Assembly: GCA_016704465.1 (NCBI GenBank)
Contig: JADJAD010000006.1
Location: 124,001-188,000, forward strand
Length of the DNA stretch: 64,000 nucleotides
Reading direction: 5' to 3'
Source of the DNA: Gemmatimonadota bacterium
GTDB lineage: Bacteria > Gemmatimonadota > Gemmatimonadetes > Gemmatimonadales > Gemmatimonadaceae
Part shown: positions 12,206-21,434 of the stretch, in pieces
How positions within the stretch are numbered: position 1 is the stretch's first letter
Layout: every line of letters begins with the position of its first letter
Translations under genes and position numbers: made by a program
Notes under the pieces: generated by a model
Told to the model about the DNA's origin: nothing
Database searches by the model: none
What the model saw: the letters and a program-made list of their open reading frames with translations, nothing else

Positions 12206-13417
12206 CTACCGGCGCACCACTGCGACCTCGAGCGGCAGGCCGTCAACCCGGTGGCGCATCGTCAGTTCGAGCGTATCGCCGGTTCGAACGGCGACCGGAA
12301 CGGGGAGGCCCCACATCAGGTGGTCCCACGAATTCCCGTCGCGGTAGTGGGCCGGATCGGTATCGAGGACGATGCCCGGGGCCAGGGTGGCCGCAAAGCA
12401 GAGGGCTACCCCCCCGACCGTCCCATCGGCACCAACTGTAGCGGTCACCGTGCGCGAGAAGCCCACCTCGCCAATTTCTGACAAGTCGCGCCGCACCACG
12501 GAGATGAGCGGCGTCAGCGCCTCGAACTGGTGCAGGCGGCGAGGGCTGACGCTCGTCTTCCACAGCGACCGGCGAGACCCCTCGATCAACGGCGAGAAAT
12601 CAACGCCGTAGCGGCGTTGCCAGTCAGCGACGGCATCGGGGGTGAACGTCCATCCCGCATAGACGTCGTCGGGGAGGACGACCGGGAGCGCCAGCAGTTC
12701 AAGGTGGGAAGGGATCAGGCGTCCGCCCGGCTTGAGGAAGCGGGCGACTGCGTCTCGAGTGAACTCCAGAACCCCCTCCTCGAGCGGATCCCTGCCGATG
12801 ATCTCGGCCACAAGGACGTCGCAACGTTCGGGCAGCGTCACTCGGCTCGACAGCCCCTCGATGAGGGTCACGCGGTCGGCCACGCCGTTGCGCGCAAAGA
12901 CGCGCCGAGCCAGGTCGCCGATCGCCGTCGCCTCGATGGCGTAGACGCGAGCCGCTCCAGCCTGCGCGGCGGCGACGGAGAGCACCCCGGTCCCTGTCCC
13001 GATTTCCACCACGATGTCGCCGGGTTGCACAACCTGCCGAATCGCCGCGAGATAGCGTTCGGTCCGGGCGTGATCGCCGAGCATGAGGACGTGCGGACGC
13101 GCCGAGTCGAAGCGTCCCCCCTCGGCGTGGAGTGTGCGGTCTGCGCTTGCCGGGTCGCGAAGGATGCCGAGCCTGGCGAAGGTCGCGACCATCGCGCTCA
13201 GCTCGATCCAGTCCTGCATCCCGGTGGTGCGTTCGCCCAGACGCTTGAGCACCTCCCCCATCGGCGTCGGGGCGCGAAACGCCTCGAGGATCGCCACGCC
13301 ATGCGGGCCGGCGGTGACCCGATCAATTCCGAAGGCGATGCTGACATCGACGCCCGATCCGAACGTGACGGTAACGTCGGGGGCGACCTGGAGCAGCGTG
13401 GTGGGGGCGACGGCCAT
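12206..13417 (-). CDS. PRMT-like SAM-dependent methyltransferase with extra N-terminal domain
   Basis: A 403-residue protein. Residues 136-147 hold motif I of class I methyltransferases ('VEIGTGTGVLS'), followed by 'YAIEAT' as the ribose-binding acid. 'AEIIGRDPLEE' at 204-214 matches the position and spacing of the double-E loop of protein arginine methyltransferases, and the C-terminal half is a PRMT-like beta barrel by pattern. The first about 90 residues ('DRVTAGPHGVAILEAFRAP...') look like a small winged-helix domain of the PqqD kind, which I infer but cannot prove. Substrate is unknown: a protein or a ribosomal peptide are both possible. It diverges from the PadR gene. Confidence 0.7.
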   Translation of the reverse strand: MAVAPTTLLQVAPDVTVTFGSGVDVSIAFGIDRVTAGPHGVAILEAFRAPTPMGEVLKRLGERTTGMQDWIELSAMVATFARLGILRDPASADRTLHAEGGRFDSARPHVLMLGDHARTERYLAAIRQVVQPGDIVVEIGTGTGVLSVAAAQAGAARVYAIEATAIGDLARRVFARNGVADRVTLIEGLSSRVTLPERCDVLVAEIIGRDPLEEGVLEFTRDAVARFLKPGGRLIPSHLELLALPVVLPDDVYAGWTFTPDAVADWQRRYGVDFSPLIEGSRRSLWKTSVSPRRLHQFEALTPLISVVRRDLSEIGEVGFSRTVTATVGADGTVGGVALCFAATLAPGIVLDTDPAHYRDGNSWDHLMWGLPVPVAVRTGDTLELTMRHRVDGLPLEVAVVRR

Positions 13418-13529
13418 GCGAGAAGATCGTGCGACCGTCGTCGCCCCGCCACCGCCAGCGGCCCGCCACGCTCCGCAAGTCTCGGTTCGTCCCGGGCGCG
13501 CTTGACGCCACTCGCAGGACTCCCGATGT

Positions 13530-13552
13530 TTCCCCGTACCTGGAACGGGGAA
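13530..13552. promoter_or_regulatory. inverted repeat, candidate PadR operator
   Basis: Perfect 8-bp arms TTCCCCGT and ACGGGGAA around a 7-base spacer, ending 5 bases before the PadR GTG start. PadR repressors commonly bind short palindromes at their own promoters, so autoregulation of the padR-permease operon is plausible. It could instead be an mRNA hairpin covering the ribosome-binding site. Confidence 0.45.
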
Positions 13553-13557
13553 GCGAC

Positions 13558-13893
13558 GTGAGCCCAGACCCGATGGAGCTGTTGCGCGGCACGCTCGATG
13601 TCCTGATCCTGCGCACGCTGGCGTGGGAGCCGATGCACGGCTACGCCGTGTCGCGATGGATTCGCGAGCGCACCGGCGGGACGCTGCAGATCGAGGATGC
13701 GCCGCTGTACAAGGCGCTGCACCGACTCGAGGCGAGCGGCTATGTGGAGGCCATGTGGGGGCTGTCGGAGAACAATCGGCGAGCCCGCTACTACCAGCTC
13801 ACGGCCGCGGGGCGCCGAGCGCTGCAGACTGAGGAGGCGGCGTGGCGGCGATACGCCAGCGCAGTGTTCCAGGTGCTGGAACCAGCGCCATGA
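13558..13893 (+). CDS. PadR-family transcriptional regulator
   Basis: About 111 residues, a typical stand-alone PadR (PF03551-type). It shows 'ELLRGTLDVLILRTLAWEPMHGYAVSRWI' (first helices), the winged-helix 'QIEDAPLYKALHRLEASGYVEAMWG' with the characteristic LYxALxRLE, and the wing 'RRARYYQLTAAGRRAL'. The start is GTG 13558, or ATG 13573 five codons later. The stop overlaps the next start as ATGA. In Acidobacteria and Gemmatimonadota such small PadRs sit directly before ADOP permeases and are assumed to control them. Confidence 0.92.
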   Translation: MSPDPMELLRGTLDVLILRTLAWEPMHGYAVSRWIRERTGGTLQIEDAPLYKALHRLEASGYVEAMWGLSENNRRARYYQLTAAGRRALQTEEAAWRRYASAVFQVLEPAP

Positions 13894-16541
13894 AGCGCTT
13901 CATCGGACTTCCGTCTCGCTCGTCGTCGCGCATCAGTCGCGAGGTAGACGAGGAACTCGCCTTTCACCTGCAGGCGCGCACCGACGAGCTGGTGGCAGCT
14001 GGGGCCGACCCTGAGAGCGCCCGGGCGCAGGCCGTGCGCGAGTTCGGCGACATCGGCGACGCGCGGCGCTACCTCAGCCGGCTGGACCGCCGCAGCGACG
14101 CCAGTCGACGGCGCCGCGACTACTGGGGCGACTTGCGACAGGACGTGGCCTATGCGCTGCGCACGCTGCGCCGCTCCCCCGGCTTCGCGCTGAGCGCCAC
14201 GCTCACGCTGGCGCTCGGCATCGGGGCCAACACGGCGATTTTCTCGGTGGTCAATGGCGTCCTGCTGCGATCGCTCCCCTTTCCGCAGCCCGACGCGCTC
14301 TATCAGGTCTGGACAGCCAACGCACAGGATGGACGCCTCAAGGGGGGGGTCTCGCCCGTGGACCTCGACGACTGGCGCACGCAGCGCCGGCAGCTGCAGG
14401 ACATTGGCGGCTACTGGTATGCTGCGGGGGGGAGCGGGATCGACCTGATCGGTCGCGGCGAACCGCAGCGACTGTCGGCCGTCTTCACGACGGCAGGATT
14501 CTACGGCGCCCTCGCCGTGACCGCCGAGGTCGGGCGTGTGCCGCGAGAGGACGAGCTGGTTCGCGGAGGGCGCGACCGGGTGGTCATGCTGTCGCACCAG
14601 TTCTGGCAGCGCGAGTTCGGCGGCGACCGCTCGGTGGTCGGCCGGTCGCTCACCTTTGGACGCGAGAGCTACGAGGTGCTCGGCGTCCTTCCTGCCTCGA
14701 TGGCTTATCCGGCCGCAGCGGTCGACGTCTACGTCCCGTATTCGACCATTCCTGACGACGCGATTCCCCGCCTGCGGGCGGTGCGTGTGCTCGACGTCGT
14801 GGCTCGCGCGCGCCCCGGCGTCTCACGTGCGCAGGTGGAGGCGGAGCTCAACTCGATTGCCGCTCGACTGGCCCGCGAGTACCCCGAGAACGCGTCGTGG
14901 GGTGCGACGACGATCGTCCCGCTCCACGACGCCATCACCGGCGATGTGCGGCGCGGCCTCCTGCTGCTGTTCGGCGCGGTCGCCTTCGTCCTGCTCATTG
15001 CCTGCGTGAACGTGGCGTCGCTGCTGCTGGCCCGTGCCAGCGTGCGCGGACGCGAGATGGCCGTGCGGCGGGCACTGGGAGCGGTCGGGGGCCGGCTCGT
15101 CCGGCAGATGCTCACCGAGAGCCTCGTCCTGGCGCTCGCGGGGGGCGTGGCGGGCGTTGTGGTCGCGTTCGCCGCCATGCGCTGGTTGCGCGTGTCCGCA
15201 GCGGGCGAGCTCCCGCTCGCGCCGAACGCAGGTCTCGACGCATCGGTCCTGTTCTTTGCCCTCGGTCTTTCGCTGCTGACCGGACTGCTCTTCGGCTCCG
15301 TCCCCGCGCTGCGCACGTCGACCGTCGACCTGCAGCGCGACCTGCGTGCCGGCGGTCGCGGGGTGGCGGGCGCGGGCGCGTCGCGTCTTCGGCACGGCCT
15401 GGTGGTGGCCGAGGTGGCGCTGGCGATGATGCTGGTCGTGGGCGGGAGCGTCATGACGCGCAGCTTTCTCGCGCTGCTCGCCGTCGACCCGGGCTTTCGA
15501 CCGGACCAGACCTTGGTCTTCAACTATACCCTCAGCTCGGAGCGGCACGCCGACTATCGCCAGGCGTACCAGCAGATCCTCGAGCGGGTGCGCGCGATTC
15601 CCGGTGTGGTGGCCGCAGGGGCGATGAAGGATGCGCCGCTGCGCGGCGTGGGCGAGCGGGTGGGCTTCACGCTGCCGGGGCAGGTGATCCCCTCGGGGCA
15701 GGAAGGGCCGACCGCGGCATCGGTGCACGTGAGTGACGGGATCTTCCGAGCGTTAGGGACCCCGCTGCTTTCCGGGCGCGAGTTCGAGCCGACCGACCGT
15801 GCCGACGCCCCGCTCGTCCTGTTGGTCAACGAGGCCTTTGCCCGCCGCTGGTTCCCGGGCGAGCCTGCCCGTGGCAAGCGGTTGGAATTCGGGCGCGGCG
15901 CAACCGTCGAGATCATCGGTGTCGTCGGCGATATTCGCCAACGCACGCTCAGCGAGCCGGCCGAACCGACGATCTACATTCACGTCCCGCAGAACGGCCG
16001 CGTGCGCATGAACCTCATCGTGCGCACGCTGGGCGACCCGCTGGCCATGACGGGGGTGGTGCGGGAGGCCATCCGCACGGTCGATCCGCTGCAGGCGATC
16101 ACCGACGTCTACACGCTGGAGCAGTCGCTCCACGACGCGGTGGCGCGTCCACGCCTGCTGATGGGGCTCATGGCCGCCTTCGGCGCCCTCGGGTTGTCGT
16201 TAGGCGCGCTGGGACTGTACGGGGTGCTGGCGTACCTGGTGAACCAGCGCCAGCGTGAGATCGGGGTTCGCCTGGCGCTGGGGGCCGATCGCCGCCGAGT
16301 GCTCCGGATGGTGCTGCGACAGGGGATGCTCCTGGCCGCAGGCGGCGTGCTGCTCGGGATCGCTGGCGCGCTGGCGGTCGGCGGGTTGCTGCGCGGTGTG
16401 GTGTACGGCGTGAATCCCGCCGATCCCGCACTGCTCGCGCTGGTCACGGTCACGCTGCTGGCGGTGGCGGCGGCCGCGAGCTGGATCCCTGCCCGGCGCG
16501 CCGCGTCGGTCGATCCCGTGGTGACGTTGCGCGACGAGTAG
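13890..16541 (+). CDS. ADOP-family FtsX-like ABC permease
   Basis: An 883-residue 'acidobacterial duplicated orphan permease'. A cytosolic N-terminal region (residues 1-85, 'EVDEELAFHLQARTDEL...') precedes two repeated units of MacB-like periplasmic domain and FtsX permease. Each begins with sequence like 'SPGFALSATLTLALGIGANTAIFSVVNGVLL' and holds transmembrane helices around 370-510 and 765-875. No ATPase domain is present and none is encoded next door, which is normal for the family. Transport substrate is unknown. Translation is coupled to padR by a 4-base overlap. Confidence 0.93.
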   Translation: MKRFIGLPSRSSSRISREVDEELAFHLQARTDELVAAGADPESARAQAVREFGDIGDARRYLSRLDRRSDASRRRRDYWGDLRQDVAYALRTLRRSPGFALSATLTLALGIGANTAIFSVVNGVLLRSLPFPQPDALYQVWTANAQDGRLKGGVSPVDLDDWRTQRRQLQDIGGYWYAAGGSGIDLIGRGEPQRLSAVFTTAGFYGALAVTAEVGRVPREDELVRGGRDRVVMLSHQFWQREFGGDRSVVGRSLTFGRESYEVLGVLPASMAYPAAAVDVYVPYSTIPDDAIPRLRAVRVLDVVARARPGVSRAQVEAELNSIAARLAREYPENASWGATTIVPLHDAITGDVRRGLLLLFGAVAFVLLIACVNVASLLLARASVRGREMAVRRALGAVGGRLVRQMLTESLVLALAGGVAGVVVAFAAMRWLRVSAAGELPLAPNAGLDASVLFFALGLSLLTGLLFGSVPALRTSTVDLQRDLRAGGRGVAGAGASRLRHGLVVAEVALAMMLVVGGSVMTRSFLALLAVDPGFRPDQTLVFNYTLSSERHADYRQAYQQILERVRAIPGVVAAGAMKDAPLRGVGERVGFTLPGQVIPSGQEGPTAASVHVSDGIFRALGTPLLSGREFEPTDRADAPLVLLVNEAFARRWFPGEPARGKRLEFGRGATVEIIGVVGDIRQRTLSEPAEPTIYIHVPQNGRVRMNLIVRTLGDPLAMTGVVREAIRTVDPLQAITDVYTLEQSLHDAVARPRLLMGLMAAFGALGLSLGALGLYGVLAYLVNQRQREIGVRLALGADRRRVLRMVLRQGMLLAAGGVLLGIAGALAVGGLLRGVVYGVNPADPALLALVTVTLLAVAAAASWIPARRAASVDPVVTLRDE

Positions 16542-16577
16542 CTGCCACCAGTTGGTCCTGCCCTTACGCAGCCCGGA

Positions 16578-16607
16578 ACCCCGCAGCACCCCGCAGCACC
16601 CCGCAGC
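16578..16607 (+). repeat. 10-bp tandem repeat, three copies
   Basis: ACCCCGCAGC is repeated three times without error in the 78-base gap between the convergent ADOP permease and hexosaminidase genes. No coding role is visible. Confidence 0.8.
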
Positions 16608-16619
16608 ACCCAGCGGCGC

Positions 16620-18680
16620 CTAACGGCCGTCGCTGGTCGCCGGCTGGGCGCTCGCCATGGCGAGCAGCTTGCGCACATCGGCGACGATGGCCACGCGCAG
16701 CGTCCCTTGCGGCGCCTCATAGCGGCGCAGTTCCTCGGCGGCCGCCCGCGCCCAGTCGGCCGGGGCAACGCGCCCGGCCGTGACAAAGCCTACGGCCTCG
16801 GTCCCGATCACCGCGGTTCGGGCCAGGGCGCGGGCGACCGGGAGCGCCTCAGCCAGCGTCGGCGACGTCGCGGCCAACGCCTCGACGCGCGGGAGCAGGA
16901 GGCTCCACCGTTCGAACACGACCAGCAGCGAGTCACGGGCCGCGACATCCTGGGGATCGAGCGCGAGTCGGCGAACCAGGCGTTCGATCATCCACCGTCC
17001 AGCCGGATCGGGGCGCGCGGCGTCGACCAGCCGAGTGAGCGGGTGCAGCTGGTTGGTGGACCGTCCGTTGGTCGCCTGTCCGAATCGTGGAGGCTGCACC
17101 GCGGTGAAGAGCGACTCGATGGGGGCCGTCTCGACGCCAGGTGCAATGCGCGCCAGCAAACGCGCCGAGTGGCTGCCGACTCGCACCCCCATCCCCTCGA
17201 GGCGATCGGCGAGGATGTCGAGCCGCCGGTACATCTCCGCCACGTCCGTCACCTCGCGCGGCGACCAGAGCCGCTCGGCGACGGCCCCAAGGCGCGGCCA
17301 TATGCGCGACTCGGCCGTCTCGTCGGAGACGAACTCCGCCCACATGCACGCCTCGCCCCCGAGGACCAGCGCCCGCTGCGCCGGCGTGAGCTCGTCGAAC
17401 TGCGGCACCGGGTCGACCGTGTAATAGTCGCTGGCCGGCTTCATGTAGTCGAGGTACCACGGGGCCGAGAGCAGGGCGGCGAATCCCTGCCTGGCGCTGT
17501 TGGCGAGGTACTGCACCCCGCGCCAGGACTGGACGACGGTCTTCGCCGGGAGGTCGGGGTGCAGGATCTCATCCCACCCGATCATGCGCTTGCCATGGCG
17601 CACAAGGATGGCTGACAGGCGCCGGTTGAAGTGCGCCTGCAGTGCGGCATTGTCCTTGTAGCCGTGTCGTGTGCGCCAGGCGACGATGCGCGCATTGCCG
17701 TCCCAGTGCTTCGCTTCCACCTCATCGCCCCCGATGTGCCAGTACGGATCGGGAAAGAGCGGCACCATTTCGGCGATGAACTGCGCGATGAACGTGTAGG
17801 TCTCCTCGCGCGTGGGATCGAAAATGGCGTCGGCGCCGCCCCACTCGCGCCGGATGGCGATCGGGGGAGCCTTGGTCGCGTACTGCGGATAGCCGACGAA
17901 CCAGGCCGTGGTGTGGCCAGGCATGTCGAACTCCGGCACCACCCGGATGCCCCGATCGCGCGCGTACGCCACGATCTCGCGCACCTGCGCCTGGGTGTAG
18001 AACAGCCCATCGCTGCCGCGCTGGTGGAGGAGGGGGAACCGTCGGCTCTCGACACGAAAGCCCTGGTCGTCGCTCAGGTGCCAGTGAAAGACGTTGAGCT
18101 TGACCAGCGCCATCCCGTCGAGCGTGCGCTTGAGCTGCTCGAGGGGCATGAAGTGGCGCGACACGTCGACCAGCAGGCCGCGCCAGGGAAAGCGTGGGGC
18201 GTCGTGGATCTCGAGGGACGGAAGGAAGAAGGAGCCGCCATCGCCCTCGACCAGCTGCAACATCGTTTCCAGCCCGCGCAGCGCCCCGACCACCGTTGCG
18301 CTGCGCAGGGTGGCACCCTGCGACGTGATGACGAGCGAGTAGCCTTCGACCTCCTCGATCCCCTGCACCGTCATCCCCGCACCGGCTACGTCGATCGTGA
18401 TGGCCCGCGCGGCCGGCACGCGTGCGGTGTCTCGGGCAGCGCCCGTTACGGGCTGCGAAATGCGCTGCGCCAGACGCGACTGGGCGCGCTCCACCGCGCG
18501 GCGGAGTCGGGCATCGGCGAAGCCGGCAATCTCAAATCGGGTTGTACTGTCGATCGTCAGGCGCCCATCGGCAAGCCGCATCGACGACGGCACGGGAAGC
18601 AGAGACGACGGCTGCGCCGACGCCGGCAGTGCCATCCAGAACGCGAGGGCCGCCAGCAAGCCCCGTACGCAAGTCAACAT
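16620..18680 (-). CDS. GH20 beta-N-acetylhexosaminidase, secreted
   Basis: A 686-residue enzyme with a signal peptide ('VRGLLAALAFWMALPASAQ'). A GH20b-type N-terminal domain ('LLPVPSSMRLADGRLTID', residues about 28-140) is followed by the catalytic barrel. The barrel has 'FPWRGLLVDVSRHF', 'HWHLSDDQGFR', 'PEFDMPGHT' and the catalytic Asp-Glu pair in 'HIGGDEVEAKHW' near residue 315, then 'GWDEIL'. It should remove terminal GlcNAc or GalNAc from glycans such as chitin oligomers or glycoconjugates, using the substrate's acetamido group. The C-terminal about 190 residues are extra to the core. It is divergent from the sugar transporter operon. Confidence 0.93.
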   Translation of the reverse strand: MLTCVRGLLAALAFWMALPASAQPSSLLPVPSSMRLADGRLTIDSTTRFEIAGFADARLRRAVERAQSRLAQRISQPVTGAARDTARVPAARAITIDVAGAGMTVQGIEEVEGYSLVITSQGATLRSATVVGALRGLETMLQLVEGDGGSFFLPSLEIHDAPRFPWRGLLVDVSRHFMPLEQLKRTLDGMALVKLNVFHWHLSDDQGFRVESRRFPLLHQRGSDGLFYTQAQVREIVAYARDRGIRVVPEFDMPGHTTAWFVGYPQYATKAPPIAIRREWGGADAIFDPTREETYTFIAQFIAEMVPLFPDPYWHIGGDEVEAKHWDGNARIVAWRTRHGYKDNAALQAHFNRRLSAILVRHGKRMIGWDEILHPDLPAKTVVQSWRGVQYLANSARQGFAALLSAPWYLDYMKPASDYYTVDPVPQFDELTPAQRALVLGGEACMWAEFVSDETAESRIWPRLGAVAERLWSPREVTDVAEMYRRLDILADRLEGMGVRVGSHSARLLARIAPGVETAPIESLFTAVQPPRFGQATNGRSTNQLHPLTRLVDAARPDPAGRWMIERLVRRLALDPQDVAARDSLLVVFERWSLLLPRVEALAATSPTLAEALPVARALARTAVIGTEAVGFVTAGRVAPADWARAAAEELRRYEAPQGTLRVAIVADVRKLLAMASAQPATSDGR

Positions 18681-18763
18681 GCCACAAAGCTGCGCGTCGC
18701 CCTCCCTCCCAACCAGTGTGCCCCGACCATATCGCCCCCACGATAGCTCCGGTATTATCTCCT

Positions 18764-18795
18764 CTCCCGTCCCCCGTCCCCCGTCCCCCGTCCCT
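18764..18795 (+). repeat. heptamer repeat (CCCCCGT), about four units
   Basis: Tandem CCCCCGT units end six bases before the ATG of the symporter gene and occupy the place where a ribosome-binding site is expected. One of six such tracts in the window. Confidence 0.9.
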
Positions 18796-18800
18796 CCTCC

Positions 18801-20570
18801 ATGTCCCTCACCACGCTGGACTGGCTGATCGTCCTCGTATCGATCGTCGTCAGCTTCGTCCCCGCGATCATCCTCGCCAAGCGGGCCGGCAGCAGCACCG
18901 CCGAGTTCTTCACGTCGGGACGCAGCGCGCCGTGGTGGCTGGTGGGAGTGAGCATGGTGGCCACGACCTTCTCCACCGATACGCCCAACCTCGTGACGAA
19001 TTTTGTGCGCGAGAAGGGAGTGGCGAACAACTGGGCGTGGTGGTCGTTCCTGCTGACCGGGATGATGACGGTCTTCTTCTACGCCCGGCTCTGGCGTCGC
19101 TCCAACGTCCTCACCGACCTGGAGTTCTACGAGATCCGCTACTCGGGGCGGGCCGCGAGGATTGTTCGCGCATTTCGCGCGGTGTACCTCGGATTCTTTT
19201 TCAACCTCGTGATCATGGCCAGCGTGAACCTCGCCGCGGCCAAGATCGCGAACGTGGTGCTGGGCTGGCCCATGTGGCAGACGCTCCTGATCTGCGCCGG
19301 GTTGAACGTGGCGTTCGCCGCCACCTCGGGATTGTGGGGGGTCCTGGTCACCGACTTCATCCAGTTCGGCATCGCGCTCGCGGGGGCCTTTGCGGCCGCG
19401 TATTTCGCCGTGCAGCAACCCGAGGTGGGCGGTCTGGTCGGGCTGTTCGAGAAGATTCCACAGCAGACGTTGCACCTCCTCCCCGACTTCAGCGACTGGG
19501 GGCTCACCCTGTCGGTCCTGGTCATACCGCTCACGGTGCAGTGGTGGTCGGTCTGGTATCCAGGGGCCGAGCCTGGGGGCGGGAGCTACATCGCCCAGCG
19601 CATGCTCGCCGCCAAGAGCGAGAACGACGCCCTGGCCGGGACGCTCTTCTTCAACTTTGCGCACTACGCCATCCGCCCGTGGCCGTGGATCATCGTGGCG
19701 CTGGCATCGATGCTCGTCTTTCCCGAGTTGAGCGACATTGCGCGCGCCTTTCCGTATGTGGACCCGAAGCTCATCGGGCACGACATGGCGTACCCGGCCA
19801 TGCTCAAGTTCCTCCCCGCCGGCTTCATGGGACTCATGGTCGCCGGCATGCTCTCGGCGTACGTGTCCACCATCTCGACGCACCTCAACTGGGGGACCTC
19901 GTACCTGGTGCACGACGTGTATCGGCGCTTCATGCGCGCGGACGCCACCGAGGCGCACTACGTGATGGTCGGACGCTTCATCACGGCGCTGCTCATGGTC
20001 CTGGCCGCGCTGCTGACCTTCGTGCTCGACTCCGCACGCCAGTCGTTCGAGCTGCTCATGTCGATCGGGGCGGGAACCGGGTTGCTCTACCTCCTGCGCT
20101 GGTTCTGGTGGCGGGTGAATGCGTGGTGCGAAGTGGTGGCCATGATCACCTCGTTCGCCGTGGCGTTCGGCTTCTTCATCGCCACCAAGTCCGGCGTCGG
20201 CGTCCCGTCGCACATCTCGCTCATCATCGGCGTCGCCGTCACGACCGTGGCGTGGATCGCCACAGCCTACATCGCGCCAGCAACCGATCGCACGGTCCTC
20301 GAGTCGTTCTACCGCCTCGTGCGGCCGGCGGGAGCGGGATGGAACGCGATCCGGGAAGGGACCGGCCTGCCGGCCTCGCCCGATTCGCTCCCCATGGCCA
20401 TGCTGGGATGGGTGCTGGGGTGCGCCTTCGTGTACGCCGCCCTGTTCGGCGCGGGGAGCTTCCTGTACGGGAACACGACGCAGGGAATGGTCTGGGTGGC
20501 CGTCTTCGCGGCGAGCGGCGCGGGACTCGCGCGCATCCTGCCGAAGATCTGGCGAACGGCAGGATCGTGA
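18801..20570 (+). CDS. sodium:solute symporter (SSS family)
   Basis: A 589-residue polytopic membrane protein, about 13-14 hydrophobic segments by eye. Family signs are 'GRSAPWWLVGVSMVATTFSTDTP' (first helices with the sodium-site Ser/Thr) and 'PAGFMGLMVAGMLSAYVSTISTHLNWGTSYLVHDVYRRF', which matches the conserved SSS signature. It imports a small solute with Na+. The neighbours (hexosaminidase, nucleotidyltransferase, GHMP kinase) suggest a sugar, probably one released by the GH20 enzyme; this is inference. The stop overlaps the next gene's GTG. There is no normal Shine-Dalgarno because the heptamer repeat sits there. Confidence 0.92.
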   Translation: MSLTTLDWLIVLVSIVVSFVPAIILAKRAGSSTAEFFTSGRSAPWWLVGVSMVATTFSTDTPNLVTNFVREKGVANNWAWWSFLLTGMMTVFFYARLWRRSNVLTDLEFYEIRYSGRAARIVRAFRAVYLGFFFNLVIMASVNLAAAKIANVVLGWPMWQTLLICAGLNVAFAATSGLWGVLVTDFIQFGIALAGAFAAAYFAVQQPEVGGLVGLFEKIPQQTLHLLPDFSDWGLTLSVLVIPLTVQWWSVWYPGAEPGGGSYIAQRMLAAKSENDALAGTLFFNFAHYAIRPWPWIIVALASMLVFPELSDIARAFPYVDPKLIGHDMAYPAMLKFLPAGFMGLMVAGMLSAYVSTISTHLNWGTSYLVHDVYRRFMRADATEAHYVMVGRFITALLMVLAALLTFVLDSARQSFELLMSIGAGTGLLYLLRWFWWRVNAWCEVVAMITSFAVAFGFFIATKSGVGVPSHISLIIGVAVTTVAWIATAYIAPATDRTVLESFYRLVRPAGAGWNAIREGTGLPASPDSLPMAMLGWVLGCAFVYAALFGAGSFLYGNTTQGMVWVAVFAASGAGLARILPKIWRTAGS

Positions 20571-21388
20571 CACAGCGGGCGACCACACGCGCGGTGATCC
20601 TCGCCCGTGGCCTTGGCACGCGCATGCGAAAGGGCGACGACGGCGCCGCACTCGATTCCGAACAGGCGGCCGTCGCCGACGCGGGGGTGAAGGGGATGAT
20701 CCCGATCGGGCGCCCCTTCCTCGACTTCGTCATGAGCGCGCTGGCCGATGCCGGCCTGACCGACATCTGCCTGGTGATCGGGCCGGAGCACCAGTCGGTG
20801 CGCGACTACTACGACTCGATCGACCTGACACGCGTGCGCGTGCACTTCGCGGTGCAGGAGCAGGCGCGCGGGACGGCCGATGCAGTCGCCGCGGCCCGCG
20901 AGTTCGCCATGAACGACACGGTCCTGGTGCTGAACGCCGACAACTACTATCCGATCGACGCCTACCGCTCGCTGGCCGGCCTTGGCCGCTCCGGGCTGGT
21001 CGGGTTCGATCGCGCGGCGCTGATCGCCGACAGCAACATCCCCGAGTCTCGCATTCGCAGCTTTGCCCTGATCGGCGTCACCCCCGACGGCGCGCTGTCG
21101 GCGATCGTCGAGAAGCCCGACGAGGCGACGGTCACCCGCATGGGGGCCGATGCACCGGTGAGCATGAACCTGTGGTCGTTCACCCCGGTGATCTTCGAGG
21201 CGTGCGCGCGGGTGCGGCCCTCGGTGCGCGGGGAGCTGGAGCTGCAGGATGCCGTGCGCATCGCGATGCACGACCTAGGAGAGCGCTTCGAGGTCGTTCC
21301 GTGCGCCGCCGGCGTCCTCGACCTCTCCAACCGCCGCGACATCCCCGCCGTGGCCGAGCGATTGGCGGGAGTCCTCGTCTCGCTGTAG
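20567..21388 (+). CDS. NDP-sugar nucleotidyltransferase
   Basis: A 273-residue member of the sugar-phosphate nucleotidyltransferase family (RfbA/GlmU-like N-terminal fold). The signature 'ILARGLGTRMRKGD' at about residues 12-25 corresponds to GxGTRxxP...K, here followed by an insertion before 'KGMIPIGRPFLDF'. 'VLVLNADNYYPID' supplies the metal-binding Asp, and 'IVEKPDE' matches the conserved EKP. It should join a sugar-1-phosphate to a nucleotide. Start is GTG 20567, overlapping the symporter stop. With the sugar kinase downstream it could complete a kinase-plus-pyrophosphorylase salvage route. Confidence 0.85.
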   Translation: MTQRATTRAVILARGLGTRMRKGDDGAALDSEQAAVADAGVKGMIPIGRPFLDFVMSALADAGLTDICLVIGPEHQSVRDYYDSIDLTRVRVHFAVQEQARGTADAVAAAREFAMNDTVLVLNADNYYPIDAYRSLAGLGRSGLVGFDRAALIADSNIPESRIRSFALIGVTPDGALSAIVEKPDEATVTRMGADAPVSMNLWSFTPVIFEACARVRPSVRGELELQDAVRIAMHDLGERFEVVPCAAGVLDLSNRRDIPAVAERLAGVLVSL

Positions 21389-21434
21389 CGGCCGCCGATA
21401 ACCACCCGCATGCTCGCCGACTAGTTTTCTCCGC

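Noticed and set aside
12255..12300. Possible tRNA T-arm-like sequence (GGTTCGAAC)
   Set aside because: It lies inside the methyltransferase coding sequence and no cloverleaf can be built around it.
18681..20651. N-terminal extension of the hexosaminidase frame to about 1343 residues
   Set aside because: The extension runs antisense to the symporter gene; a proper signal peptide begins at 18680.
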